Positions 48,201 through 60,075 of a stretch of DNA of 64,000 nt are shown here, one piece after another; within the stretch, counting starts at the first letter, position 1; every line of letters begins with the position of its first letter. The translations under genes and the position numbers were made by a program. Source of the stretch: Kalaharituber pfeilii (Eukaryota > Ascomycota > Pezizomycetes > Pezizales > Pezizaceae); the NCBI GenBank assembly GCA_015179045.1, contig WHUZ01000043.1, positions 434,001-498,000 on the forward strand. The letters are read 5' to 3'. A model generated the notes under the pieces. It was not told the DNA's origin and searched no databases. It worked only from the letters and a program-made list of their open reading frames with translations.

Positions 48201-49931
48201 CTCGGACTCATCGACAAATTGTTCTGACATTTCATGGGGGAATATTTCTGGATCTTCGGAGAATTCACGTTTCTGTTCAATCTCAACATTAACCGCGAAT
48301 TGGTCTGCTGTTATTCCGAAAGCCTTAACAAAATCGTATACTCGACTTTGGCGGATCCGCTCATAGAACGTTTTACCACCCCCTGGCCTCCTCTTTGTGT
48401 TTCCTGCCTGTATGCCATTAGAGGCTATCTGAGCATCTTTGAGCGCACTATGGTACTGGAAATGAAGGTAATCCTGTAGGTCCTGCAGATCCTCGTTGGT
48501 GGAGGCATGAGGGGCCATTGCTTCATATACTGAATCCACAATTCCCATGCTCATGAGGGCGTCGTATGTACGCTGAAGGGCCTTTCGCTTCTCCAGAAAC
48601 GCTCGCCACTTGAGATCAAATTCTAATATATCCCACAACTCATCTTGGTTAAGCAGTTTTTCAGCCACAATGTCGTTTTCCCCTTCAGGTCTGAACGCAT
48701 GAATCAGGTAATCCTTCCGATGTTGAAAGACGAAAGGAACTTCCACGTTGTCCTTTATGAAAAACTGTAAACACCTAAAGACCGCATTCTGGAAATGTCG
48801 ACGTAGATCAGCAGGAAAACGAGGTTTTCGAGGAAGCATTTGCTTGGAAATCCATTCCGCCTCTTCCTGCAAAAGTCTGTCAAGTTTGTCGGGATCATCC
48901 TCATCCTCCTTGTATTCCGGCAGATGATCATAAGGTTTCCGTGCGAGCTGAAATCTCTCTGGAATGTCCTCAGCCGTATCTCATTGTCTTCTTCTGTTAA
49001 CATTCGCTCCGCCAAATGACTTTCCTCAAAGACGTCCTTGAGCTCAACTTGAACATCATTAATCTCAATTTCATCGAGTTCTGTAACGAGTAGATGATCG
49101 TATTCACTCGTCCCAAAGATGTCTTCCATATCTTGGAGCCTGTCAATGTCTATGTTTTGTGCGCCTACTATTTCTTCACGGCGGCGATGATGATCTGCTT
49201 CCCGCCTCCGGCCAGCCATTGCCATCTCATCTTCGCTCCCAAGCTGTCCCTCAGTCTCAGAAAGCTCGTCCTCCTCAATGAAGTCGTCCATCTCATAGTC
49301 CTCAGGGCGTGCCCGTCGGTGCGGTATGTCCTCGTCATAGTCATCCGGCTCATTGGGAGCATCCAAATCCTCATCATCATCAAAAATCTTTTCCAAATCG
49401 CGTGAGGTCTGGCGAGGTCTTTCATCATTTCTGCCGCGTTTGAGACGTTTGAACTTGTTTTGCTTCGGCCGGTCAATGCCGGTGTTTTCCATAACTAGAT
49501 CCAAGTCGTCATCGTCGAGGTCTTCATCTTCTTCTTCCTCTCGCCGCCTTCTCCGGTTTTTCCTTTTAGAGCCTCGTGGTGTCGACTCGTCGGCGTCCTC
49601 CTCCTCATCTTCCTCTTCATCATCAACAATGAAACCCGCTTGGACCTGTGGCGTTAACAGTCAGTTAGCGCAAAGCACCACCCACATAACACAGTGCACC
49701 CCGCAGTGCATTCCAGAAGATGAGGTGACAGACCTTAGCCATTTCCTCCTCGTCATCGTCCTCTTCTTCCTCGCTCGAGTCATCGTTCTCAAAGTCTGGC
49801 CCCTTTTTGTTCTTCAGCTGCTTCCTCTTGACTTTCCCCGTGTCTTCATCGAACTCCTCTTGGATGAGCTCCTCATCCTCTTCTCCGGAGTCCATCTCAG
49901 CTTCCCGGTCAATGAAGTCGCGCATCTCCAT
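45231..49931 (-). CDS. SPT6: Transcription elongation factor / histone chaperone Spt6, with two frameshifts
   Basis: Exons in coding order: 49931-49734, 49645-47707, 47648-46932, 46871-45564, 45504-45433 and 45365-45231. About 1456 residues if both breaks are bridged. Spt6 travels with Pol II and reassembles nucleosomes. Domain order is: acidic N-terminus, helix-turn-helix/death-like region, YqgF RNase-H-like domain (VVCVYMDDFGRI...DVVGVAG), helix-hairpin-helix (LLPYISGLGPRKA), S1 (VQGKIVALNRKSFFAEISL), tandem SH2 (HPLFRPFNSRQAEEYL), and a Gly/His-rich tail. Exon 2 is 1939 bp; two extra bases are needed for its length to be a multiple of three, as both phase-0 ends require. The breaks are near 48980 and near 47967 (see findings). 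Intron 1 has an unusual GTCTGT donor. Confidence 0.93.
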
Positions 49932-50964
49932 GGCGGGCCGTTCTGTACTGTGGCAACAGCAATCAGTTGTGAAAAGAATCGCGATTGCGATGCGCTGCTG
50001 AACGTGCGACGTGCGACGTGCAACGTTGGACAGGGATGGGAGTTGAAGCCGCACAGAACAAAGATGAATTTAAAAGCTGCGGCAGAAGGGACGGTGGGAC
50101 CTTGGGAATCTCTGGGCGATCTTTGAGTGCGGGCTTATCAGATGGCTGAGTAATGGGGGGGGGGGTGGGCAGCATGTTGTAGTCCCATGCCAAGACCCTC
50201 TGAGCATGTTGCGCATTTTGCGCTATGTCGCCTTGGCGCACGGTTAGTCTGGCCTCATGCCAAGCCCTGTTGAGCCTAGTCTGGCTGCAGTCTTGAGCTT
50301 GTGCACAGCCAGCGTCGAGTTGCTGGCGGGTAGCGCTTTCGCGGGCGCGCCGGTGAGACTGCGCAGTTGCGCAGCGCCGCACCAGTACGGAGTCCCCGAG
50401 TCCCCTCCTTGCAGCGTGCAAACTGCAGCCCCTATCCTGCGCCGTCCCTCCCAGCGCAGCTCGCCCCCACAGCGCGGTGCGGCCTTATCAACCCTCGCCC
50501 CTCTTACCCCCTTTCCCACCCTCCCAGCACTGTGGTATCTCTGTGTCCGCTTCGTGTATCGTTCCTTGAAGCGAGTACTAGGTACCATACAGTAGCTAAG
50601 TTGCGCTAAGCTTGCTCCCCGCGCCACTGTGCGCTTAAATAAGCTGCCCTACATCCACCCTAGCCCCGCTCGCTTTGTTCCGGGTATAGCAACTCGATCC
50701 ATCCACCTCATCTGAAAAGGGAGCAGAAAATACCACTTCGCCCGCGCAGCCGAGCCCCCCCCCCCCCCCCCCTCTCTCCTCTCCCCCCGGCCCTCCCCAG
50801 TGCAGCCAGCTGCTACCCCTCATCAGCGAGTTGCCCCAGTTCTCCCCTCATTGTACTTTTTAACAGCTCTTCAGAAAACACCCGACACAAGTCACGCCTG
50901 ACAATCTTCGAGCTGCACCCAGAAGCATACAGCAAGCACTGTTCGGCCCCCTTCCGCAGTGACA
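49932..50964. other. Divergent promoter between SPT6 and the MAPKK gene
   Basis: About 1 kb with no gene. It contains a G-run near 50156-50166, a C-run of about 17 near 50757-50772, and CT-rich sequence just upstream of the MAPKK start. The open frames here are low complexity and unsupported. Confidence 0.6.
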
Positions 50965-52454
50965 ATGGCAGACTTTGGGCCTAAATCCCTTAAACGGAAG
51001 AATGTCAAGGGTCTAAGCCTCGGAGGTTCAAATGCCCCAGCTCAAAAGCCCCAACCTCAGCAATACCACGATGATGACACCTTGTCAAACAAATTTAGCA
51101 CGTTAGAAATTGGTGTTGAGTTCAAGCTGGATTTGCGGGCGGAGGACCTCCAAGTTATGCACGAGCTAGGCGCTGGAAATGGAGGCACTGTCAGCAAGGT
51201 TATGCATGTTGCTACCCAGAAAATCATGGCCAAGAAGGTATTGCTTTGTCCACAAGAGAAGCCCCTTAAGTATGTGATCCAAGCAATTTACTAAACCACG
51301 GCGGTGTTGTAGGTCATCCATGTCGACGCAAAGCCAAGTGTACGGCGACAGATCCTGAGAGAGCTCCATATTATGCATGAATGTCAATCACCTTATATTG
51401 TTTCCTTCTATGGTGCCTTCTTGAATGAAGGTGATGTTGTAATGTGTATGGAATATATGGATTGCGGGTACGATAACGTTGACCGTCCCCAACTCTTGAC
51501 ATGGCGCACTAACGCCAAGCTTCGCGTTTAGCTCGCTTGATTCAATCGCAAAGAAAGTTGGCCCTATGCGAATTGATGTCCTCGGAAAGATTGCCGAAGC
51601 CGTTGTTGGCGGATTGAATTATCTATATAACGAACATAGAATCCTTCACAGAGATGTCAAGCCGTCTAACATCCTTGTTAACTCACGGGGCCAAATAAAG
51701 CTTTGCGACTTTGGTGTTTCTGGTGAGCTTATTAATTCGATAGCAGATACCTTTGTTGGAACCTCTACCTACATGTCGCCAGAGCGTATAAAGGGGGCAA
51801 AATATTCAGTGAAATCAGACGTTTGGAGTTTGGGTTTATCGTTGCTTGAACTGGCAATTGGACGTTTTCCATTTGATGCAGATGGCAACTCTGCTGGCAC
51901 CAGAGCATCTGCAGGCCCCATGGGAATCCTTGATCTGCTTCAAAAGATTGTGAACGAGCCAGCACCGAGATTACCTAAGAACAAAGCATTCCCTCCAAGC
52001 TTGGAAAAAATGATTGACGACTGCCTTATTAAAGACCCTGATCAAAGACCTAGCCCTCAGGAGCTTCTCGTAAGTGCAACATTTTATTAAGTAGCTACAT
52101 TGATCCTGTTGCTGATTGGATAAATAGAGCCACGATTTCATGCGAGCTGCTAGGAGTACGAATGTAAATTTGGAGGAATGGGCTTTGGGTTTGTTAGATA
52201 CACCTCGACGTGAATCTCTAGCTGTAGAGACAACATTGCAAAAGCACAAACACAACCCAGCACCTTCACGGGAACGAGCAAGTCTATCAAACCAAGGCTC
52301 TGGAAGTTCAAGAACCCAATCGTCCTCAAGAGTTGGTGAAGAAAGAAGAGGCTCACAAGATCCATACCGAACACAAAGCCGTCCTAAGCCTGTGGGAGAT
52401 AACGCAGACTACGCATATGAACGGCGTAGCTCCCGACCAATCAACGGAGATTAA
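50965..52454 (+). CDS. STE7: MAP kinase kinase, Ste7/Fuz7/MEK-2 type
   Basis: Exons 50965-51237, 51313-51467, 51532-52069 and 52128-52454; phases agree; 430 residues. Translation most likely starts at the ATG at 50965 (ADFGPKSLKRKNVKGL). The kinase domain spans about residues 60-360. It has a Gly loop (ELGAGNGGTVSKV), the catalytic Lys in IMAKKVI (codons flanking intron 1), HRDVKPSN (about 182-189), DFG (202-204), and the activation loop S-I-A-D-T (Ser212, Thr216), the S-x-A-x-T dual site phosphorylated by a MAPKKK. SPERIKG and SDVWSLGLSLLELA follow. The basic N-terminus is the usual MAPK docking region. The pheromone/invasive-growth module (Ste11-Ste7-Fus3/Kss1) fits best. The Ser/Arg-rich C-terminal tail is variable in this family. 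Confidence 0.93.
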
Positions 52455-53716
52455 GATATATGACCTCATACAAGATGCGAGATCAACACTGCGATATGAT
52501 TTATCGTGAACGCTTACTATCTTACTTATTTAGGTTATTATTTATTTCTCCAACATTTTATGTCGATATGTCTTTTTTTTGGCAGTCATGGATACCATCT
52601 CGTGTTTTTCACATGCTTCGCGTTTGCAATGAGTGGTTACCGCCTGCCAAACGGTGAATGAAGAAGTTCTCGGGAAATGATATACACGCTGCATAGGCAT
52701 CGTTATCTAATCCTTCATCTTTGCGTTTATTGCTCTTGTATTTTGGTCGGGGTTGTATCCTTCTTTGTTCTTTCTTTTGTGATGGGCCTCTGAAGAGCCT
52801 CGCTTGGTAAACTCATGAACGAGGTGTGTGTATATTTGATCTCGGGGTACTATGTATTGGACAGTCTGGAAAGGTAATCCTCTCATGCATCATTTACTTA
52901 ATTGACCAGACAAGGTTATCCCAAGGCGTTTTTGCAATTGCTACTGAGATATTTGTGACTCCTATTGTCATCAGAACTTGCGTACTAGTGCTCGTATGGG
53001 GCACTTTTCTTGAAAACATTATTTACAAAAAGTATTTTTCAAAGCCTTGCCTTTCCTTCCACTACTAGATGTGAATTTGAGACTAGTACAACCCTACACA
53101 CCGCACCCGCACAAACACATGGAATGCACATGGGTAGCAAGAGAGGTTGCCTTGCACTGGCCAGTGCGAAGCATCAACTTGAGATACACCCTTCACTTCA
53201 TGAGCCTATAAAGCCCAAGCCCTACCAACGATGCAGCAATTCCATGGATTGTAGCCCTCCGTGCAGCTAGCCCGAAGTTAGATCCGCTTTTCTCAATCGC
53301 TTGCTTGAGGACATCCTCGCGAAGCTGCTTCCGCCCGTTGAAAAATGTGTACGTTCCGAGGCCAATGAAGGCGGCAGAGCCTATACATTTGTGCGGGTCA
53401 GTTTTGTCATCGTCGGGCAGCGTGGGTCAATACCAATTATACGGCAAGGGAGACAGTCTTGAAACTGTTCATGCTGATTGGCCCCCTCGGGCGTTTGTGT
53501 AGACGGGGATACTGCGGAAGGCATGCTGTACTGTACATGTGCCGGCAAACTTGGTGAGTCGTTGCTCTTGCTCACTACAGGTAGTCTAGCGCCAAGCTCG
53601 TTCTACCTATGTAGTTTGGGTCAGCTGTTGCCAAGGCCCTCTAGGTTCAACCCCCCCCCCCGGTCTCAAACCATCCCCGAGCCAACGAATTCCTCCGCAA
53701 CAGACATTTCCCCACG
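52455..53716. other. Intergenic region between MAPKK and AP-3 mu
   Basis: 3' flank of the MAPKK, then promoter of the AP-3 gene, with a C-run near 53649-53661 just upstream of its ATG. No coding, RNA or transposon signal was recognised. Confidence 0.6.
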
Positions 53717-55402
53717 ATGAGCTGCATCGATGCCCTCTACATCTTCGACAGCTTCTCTGTGACTCCACTACTGCAGTACGAATGGCGGCGGCAGTCCACT
53801 CCCGCCGATATCCTGATTTCGGCTTTTAACTCGTCGCCTACCCCGCGGTCGTCAATGCTATACATCCCCACTACAACACCGCCTACGTTACTGTTCAACA
53901 TCACGCATAATAATCTAATATTCCTTACTCCGGTTACTAGCGAGGTAGAGCCGCTACTAGTGCTAGAGTTCTTACACAAAGTCGTGGACGTGCTGGAGGA
54001 TTACTTCTCGTCCCCGCTATTGCCGAGCAAGATCGAGAATAACTATGAGGTCGTGGCGCAGCTGCTGGCGGAGATGTGTGACGATGGATATCCATTCACA
54101 ACGGAGCCGAATGCGTTGAGAGATCTTGTTGTGCCTCCAAGCTTGATGGGAAAGATATTCGGGAGTGTGACAGGTCTGCCAAAGTAGGTTATGAACTGTC
54201 GGGTGTAGTTGGGATGAGATTGAAGCTTACACTAGAAATGTTACAGTACACATCTAGCTTCGTCTGCAGCATCTTCATCGAATGCGAATACACTTTCAGC
54301 TGTTCCGTGGCGGCGATCTAATGTCCGGCATACTAACAATGAGCTTTACGTTGACATCATCGAAGTGGTGACAGCTACGATTGCACCCTCTGGACGGCCA
54401 TTAGTTGCCCGAGCAAGCGGAACTATCGCAATGACAAGCAAGATCTCTGGCGTACCTGATCTACTTCTTACTCTTTCGATGCCCGGAAAAGCCTACGGTC
54501 AGAAATTGGCAGGTGTGGAATTTCCCGTTTTTCACCCATGTGTAAGGCTTGCTCGATGGCGGGAGCGCCCAGGGGAGTTAAGCTTTGTGCCACCCGATGG
54601 AAAGTTTGTACTAGCAAGCTATGAGGTGGACCTATTCCCCAATCCGACATATACCACCACTTCGTCGAAATCAACGAATCTAAGGCTCCCAGTCACCGTG
54701 GAAGTCAACAAAGCCTTAGGGGAATATGGGAATGAATTCGAAGTAAGGGTCTTAATAAATCCATCCGCGGTCACATCAGGCTCGTCAACCTCGTCGTCGT
54801 CGTTCCGGGCCATCGGTAGTAGAGGCACTAACAGTCCGGCATTTGGAGGATCGTCTAATAGCCCAGTAGTGGACGATGTAAAGATCACGATACCGCTGGC
54901 GCCGGGGGTCAAGACGCTAGTAAACACAAAATCTTCGCGAGGGGAGTGGCATCATGAAAAAGGAACAATTACGTGGCAAGTACCAATGTCTGGAAGCGGA
55001 AGTGCCGCAGCGAGGACAGCTACGTTCCGGACAGGGATAATACTTAAGGCCCCGCTGGAAGAGAACGAGGATAACGAGGAAGATGAAGAGGAAGAGGAGG
55101 CAGACGAGGTGATTGACCGAAGTGGGGGGTACGACGATGGGTCCATTGCGCCACCGGCGCAACCAATCAGTAAAAGGAGGCAGGAGGTGGAGGAGGCGAG
55201 GGTGCAGAGGCGGAAGGCGAAGCTTGCGGCGATGATGCCGAGAAGTGTGTTAATTAGCTTTGCGGTCAAGGGGTGGCTTGCGAGTGGGATGAAGGTGGAG
55301 GGTTTACAAGTTGTGCATGGGAAGGGATTAGGGGAGGGAGTTAAGCCGTATAAAGGTGTCAAGTATTTGACAAAGGCGGGGGCCATAGAAGTTAGATGCT
55401 GA
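53717..55402 (+). CDS. APM3: AP-3 adaptor complex mu subunit
   Basis: Two exons, 53717-54183 and 54247-55402, with a 63 bp intron (GTAGGT...TACAG) in phase 2; 540 residues. The N-terminal longin-like domain (IDALYIFDSFSVTPLLQYEW, LEFLHKVVDVLEDYF, IENNYEVVAQLLAEMCDDGYP) is typical of mu subunits. So is the following basic linker before the mu homology domain, which opens with NELYVDIIEVVTATI and contains GVPDLLLTLSMPGKAY. The last third has an acidic insert (Glu/Asp-rich, about 55060-55110) and a basic helix before LISFAVKGWLASGMKVEGLQV and KYLTKAGAIEVRC, which form the C-terminal cargo-binding sheet. AP-3 sorts membrane proteins from endosome/Golgi to the vacuole. Confidence 0.92.
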
Positions 55403-55970
55403 GTATACGTTTAGCACGATTGGGGATTGAAGTACATATACATCTCTTTTGGGCTCGATATAATCTGGATGGTTTCCATTACATGTGTTGCTACTTTTGT
55501 ATTTGTAAATGTGCTGGCGTTTTAGTTTGCTTGTTTGCGGGGGGGTTTCCAGTCTGCATTGTTTCTATTGCTTATTCCATGCTATTGCTTTTTCGGTTCT
55601 AACGTTGTGAGTGGTAATATACATCGGCATCTGGCTTGGGGTAAATTTCCCAGTATGGAAGATTTAAGTCTAGAGGTTGCACGAGCGCTTCTGATGGCGA
55701 TAAATACGAGAGGATGCTTTTCTGTCTCCTAAAATTCTCTGTTCGTTTGACAATAAGCAGATTCAAGTGTTCCAGCTCAGGGCATTATCCTATGGTAGGC
55801 AAACGTCAGACATAGTGTCGGTTTACACTTTGCGCCATTTGAGTGGCTGACCTAGGCAAATGCTAAAATATGGGCGAAACTCTAAGCTCCGCAGTATATT
55901 GTAATTGTGGGCATCCATAACCTCCTGCTTCTGGGAGTGCTGTTAACCTTCGGTTTGCTTGGAAACAGTC
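55403..55970. other. Intergenic region
   Basis: 568 bp of AT-rich 3' flank and short promoter. No feature recognised. Confidence 0.5.
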
Positions 55971-57019
55971 ATGCTGCGGCGCTTGGTGCTGATCTCGAAC
56001 CCACGCAGTCCCTGCAACTTGTACCAGCACAGCTCCTCCACCCTACTCCCGCTTCGCCATAGCTCCAACTCACCCAGTCTTTACTCGCTCTCGACGAGAA
56101 CAAAGATGCCCGACTCCGTTTTGCCAACGATACCGATTCCGCCTGCAGCAGGCGCCGAACCGGAGGCGACACCAACGGAGAATCCTACCATACCAGACAA
56201 CATTCCTCTGGTAGCACGCTCTAAGTTACGAGCACGGAAACGCTTCGCCCCGCTGGACCCCACAAAGCCGAACCCTAGTAATGCGCCGCCGCTGAAAGGT
56301 ATTGTGTTTGACTTTGACGGGACCCTGTGGTAAGGTTCCCTGTGGCGTTGGCATTCTTTACACAATCCTAAAGTTGAAGGCTAACTCGCTCATTTCTCCC
56401 TAGCGAGCCACAAAACTGGATGTTTGCCCAAATGCGCTCTGCACTTGGCATCGCAAAATCCGTCGACATCCTCGGCCACATACACACACTTCCTACTCTC
56501 GAGCTTCAAGAGGCCGCCCATACCACTATCCAAGCGATCGAGCGCACCGCAATGGTCCAAATGGTGCCTCAACGCGGCCTAGTGGACCTGATGTCCTACC
56601 TTGACTCCCGCGGCATCAAGAAGGCAATCTGCACCCGCAACTTCGACGCACCCGTTGCATATCTCCGGGAAAAGTTTCTGAAAGGTGTCGTTTTCGAGCC
56701 GGTGATTACGAGGGCGTTTCATCCTCCAAAGCCGGATCCGGCGGGGATGTTACATATTGCTAGTACGTGGGGGCAGGAGAGTGGAGAGGGGCTGATCATG
56801 GTGGGAGACTCGTTGGATGATATGTTGGCGGGGAGAAGGGCAGGGGCGGCGACAGTGTTGTTGAGAAGTGAGGTAAATCAGCATTTGGTTAAGGGGGAGT
56901 GGGTGGATTGTGCGGTAGGGAGGTTGGATGATTTGGTGGAGATCTTGGAGAGGGGGTTTGAGGAGGTTGATAGAACAGGCAATGCAAAGGAGAGCGAGCA
57001 GGAAGTAGCAGTGGCATAG
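55971..57019 (+). CDS. HAD-superfamily phosphatase-like hydrolase
   Basis: Two exons, 55971-56329 and 56404-57019, with a 74 bp intron (GTAAGG...CCTAG) in phase 2 splitting the Cys codon of DGTLCEPQNW; 324 residues. Motif I is VFDFDGTL (Asp114 nucleophile, Asp116). The helical cap follows (QNWMFAQMRSALGI...). Motif II is around AICTRNF, motif III is the PPKPDPAG lysine, and motif IV is MVGDSLDDMLAG. It is a magnesium-dependent hydrolase of phosphoglycolate phosphatase/beta-phosphoglucomutase-like type; the substrate is unknown. The first 45 residues are Arg/Ser/Leu-rich without acidic residues and look like a mitochondrial presequence. A second in-frame ATG at 56106 would give a form lacking it. 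Confidence 0.88.
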
Positions 57020-58592
57020 AGCAGTCAAGAGATGATGAGAAGGGGCGTTTGTTTCTAGACTGGATAATAGGCTACTTGATGGACCTCTGGTGATACTGAA
57101 AGGTTTGGTATTAAATATTGCACAGGTATATATACTGAAGTAATCTCAATTATGCACTTCGGGGGCAGCACTTCCTTTCTGCATCTGTTCCAGCTCTTGG
57201 CCGCTGAAAACTGAAAAGAAGTTAAATCGACGAAATTGTGACATATGCTTTCCATTAACGATATCCATGGGCTCTGCTCTCTCCATGAAATTCCAGTGGG
57301 CAGTCAAATGCCGGAGACGAAGATAGATGTGATATTACCTATTGTATCAACAGTTCCAATTTCTCTGGCGATATAACCGTTTTCACCCCTCATTGCAAAC
57401 CACTCCCTCCTCATTCGGGAGCATTCAGAGTTCAAACTTTTCTTTTCATTCCGATTTTGTGTTCTCATGTGAACGATAATAAAGAGTTCTGCTTTGAATA
57501 AAAACCTGTTCTATCAGATGTAACATCACATACAGGTTTGATGGACAGAGGAGGAGACGATAACCATCTCTAGCACATTCAATAATACCAATGTCTCCAT
57601 AGGTACAATACATGCCTCTCGTCAGTAATATGAAGCTGCATACTTGTATACTTGGTATCCCCTCATTCGGACTATCTGCATTGACAGTTGCATATTACTT
57701 GCATAGAACGTTGGGCGATAGTAACGTGACCTGGACCTGCATAGAGCCAGCTAGTCCATGTGCTATCAAACTAGCCTCATTACCACAAGTGGAAGTAGTA
57801 CCAGCGGATGCTCTCTGCTTCAGCGCTAGTTGTTCAACCTTTGACTTCGCAGCTTCTTTCCTTCCTCCCATTTCCTTCAACTTTTCACCAAATGGTCTGT
57901 GGCTTTTTTTTGTGTGTGTTTCCCCACTACTGCGTGGGATCGGTAGCCAGCGATTCTAAGGTTTTGAAGTGGTTAATACGAGGTGAAATAAGATGTCTGA
58001 GTTGAGGGTTATCATTAATTGTTCGTCTATTACAACTGGGTCCTGTCATGACAAAAGACCTCTTTAGCAACCAATCTGTCGCTGCCCGCCAGCCACGCGT
58101 AGAGGCAGCATGCATGCAACAGAGCATTGGCATAACGCAGAGCATTACTGTGGTCGGTTAAACGCGTACACGAAACAGGTACACTGCGAATCGCGGGGCA
58201 ACACCAGAATCCATACATGGCCGGGGGTGTGGGGAGCTGATGAGGCATGCCCAGCCTGGGCTGGGTGACACGTGCGATTGGCGGGCGGGTGGGAGATATA
58301 AAGGCTTGCAGCATCCCGGGCCGCTTGAATGTACGTGTTGCTATTCGACGTCCACAGGGTACATTGCGAGAGTGGTGTTGCTTGTGATACCGCTGGCGTC
58401 GTCGGAGACCTTTTGATATATCGAATTTTCCTGTTTGATTTAAATTATATTAATTCGGTGTATATCCTACCCTATCAATATCGATGTCACATTTCTTTAT
58501 CTGAGCACCGGAAAGAAACAAAGTGTCCCCTTGACGCGCAAGCTCCAAAAACAACTCGAAATCAGTCCTACCACTTGTCTGCAGATATCCCA
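57020..58592. other. Intergenic region
   Basis: 1.57 kb with no supported gene. A 115-codon plus-strand frame at 57612-57959 exists, but it lacks splice or family support. The region just before 58593 is the presumed promoter of the secreted protein. Confidence 0.5.
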
Positions 58593-59261
58593 ATGCGCGT
58601 GGGCCTCCTATCCTTCACAGCGCATCTCGCGCTTCTTTTCCTCCTCCTTTCCCGCGCTCTCGCCATTCCTACTTCCGATGACATCTTCGATGACGACTAT
58701 GCCGATGAGGACTTAACCTCCACAGGCAACCATCATCGCAAGCACTGCAAACGCCTCTCCACAGTAACCTACCGCGACAACTGGGGTCCACTCTTCGTCG
58801 AGTCCATCTACAAATGCGATTTGCCCCTTCTCAAGTCTCCACCATCCTCCCAATCCACACCGCCTCCCTCGCCTGAACAGGAACCCCTGCATCCACACAC
58901 CGAAGGTCGCCTGCCCTCCCAGCTCCACCAAATCATCTCCTATGGCTGCGCCCCCTTCCCCTCCCCTTCCCCTCTCTCCCAGGCTAAATCCTCCACACTC
59001 TTGTATGCTCTCCCGCTTCTGACCAACCAATCCTGCCTCCCGTCGTCCCACCTCGCCGAGTACCGCGACGTGAAACGGCCCTGGTCTGCAAGATGGTCAT
59101 TGACAAACTATAATCGGGGTGAAGAGACCATCTGTGACTGGTACACAGAGCTGGCAAAGATTGCCTCTGCACTGCACCAGTATTGTGAGCATAGTCTTGA
59201 GAGGGGTCCGGTGGGTGGCGGGGGGATCAGGAAAATCATCCGTGGCAGAGGGGTGAGGTGA
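58593..59261 (+). CDS. Small secreted cysteine-containing protein, unrecognised
   Basis: Single exon of 222 residues. The chosen ATG opens a clear signal peptide: MRVGLLSFTAHLALLFLLL then SRALA, with cleavage likely after ALA (residue 24); an earlier ATG-less extension of the frame is ignored. The mature part is acidic at first (DDIFDDDYADED). It has six Cys (in HRKHCKRL, IYKCDLP, YGCAPF, NQSCLPS, TICDWY, HQYCEH), enough for three disulphides. It also has a Pro/Ser-rich linker (about 90-115), one NQS glycosylation sequon, and a basic Gly/Arg C-terminus. It has no membrane segment after the signal. I recognise no family. It could be an extracellular or effector-like protein, but that is inference from secretion and Cys content only. 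Confidence 0.6.
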   Translation: MRVGLLSFTAHLALLFLLLSRALAIPTSDDIFDDDYADEDLTSTGNHHRKHCKRLSTVTYRDNWGPLFVESIYKCDLPLLKSPPSSQSTPPPSPEQEPLHPHTEGRLPSQLHQIISYGCAPFPSPSPLSQAKSSTLLYALPLLTNQSCLPSSHLAEYRDVKRPWSARWSLTNYNRGEETICDWYTELAKIASALHQYCEHSLERGPVGGGGIRKIIRGRGVR

Positions 59262-59887
59262 TTGGGTATGGGAGGGACAAGGAAAGGAGAGGGCAGAGGT
59301 GGTGCTTTAGGTATTCGAAGAGGGGGTGGGGTGAGAAAGTGTTTGAGAAGTTGTGTTTGGGGGTGGGGAGAAGGATGAGGAGGAGGGAAAGGGAGAGGAG
59401 AGATGGGAGGAGGAGCTGTGAAGTAGTGACATGTTGAGAATGAATGAATTGACGAGAGCTCCGGCATCCATTTATTTGCGACGAGGCTATGATTTTATCC
59501 ACGACCATAGTTGGACTAGTACTTTAACAGAAGGGAAAATGTATTTTAATGCAAGCACGTATGTTGTTCTCATTCCTAGTTCCTTGATTCACAAATTTAT
59601 GAATCATTCGATTTGTGCCTTTTATTTTTATTACTTTTAATTTATTTTTATGCTTTTACGTTATTTTATTTTTATTTTTTTTTTCGTTCATCCTCTGCAT
59701 CCTTTCAATATAGCAAAAAGGATTGAAAGAAAAGGAAAAAGTAAAAAAAATAAACATAAAAATAAAAAAAAAGCAGGTTGCTCGTAAATATGATTTGCCC
59801 AAAACTCCGCCAATGACTGCTAATGCTTCAACCCTTATTTTTTGACATCTCCGCTCAGCCGCTTCACATCAGATCAAACTACAGATA

Positions 59888-59920
<33 letters not shown>

Positions 59921-60075
59921 ATCAGCGAGCCAATATCCCAAGAATTTTAAACAGGAATTTTTTAGGGGAAAAAAAAAAAAGGAAAAATAAGGTAAAAGTC
60001 TCCCAAAAAAAGCGAGAAAAAAAAAAAAAAAAAAAAAAAAAAATCTCAGATCTTATTTACTTCCGCTCTATAATA
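59262..60075. other. Convergent 3' flank with A-tracts
   Basis: G/A-rich, then AT-rich sequence between the secreted-protein gene and RPC1. It contains A-runs of about 28-30 at 59889-59918 and about 25 at 60018-60043, plus shorter ones. The Lys-rich frame here is produced by the A-tracts. No gene is seen. Confidence 0.6.

Noticed and set aside
49353..50126. 257-codon plus-strand frame opposite the SPT6 N-terminus
   Set aside because: Poly-Ser antisense of the Asp/Glu/Arg-rich Spt6 N-terminal region; no independent support.
57612..57959. 115-codon frame with a hydrophobic start
   Set aside because: No family features, no splice continuation, and it ends in low-quality sequence; insufficient to call a gene.
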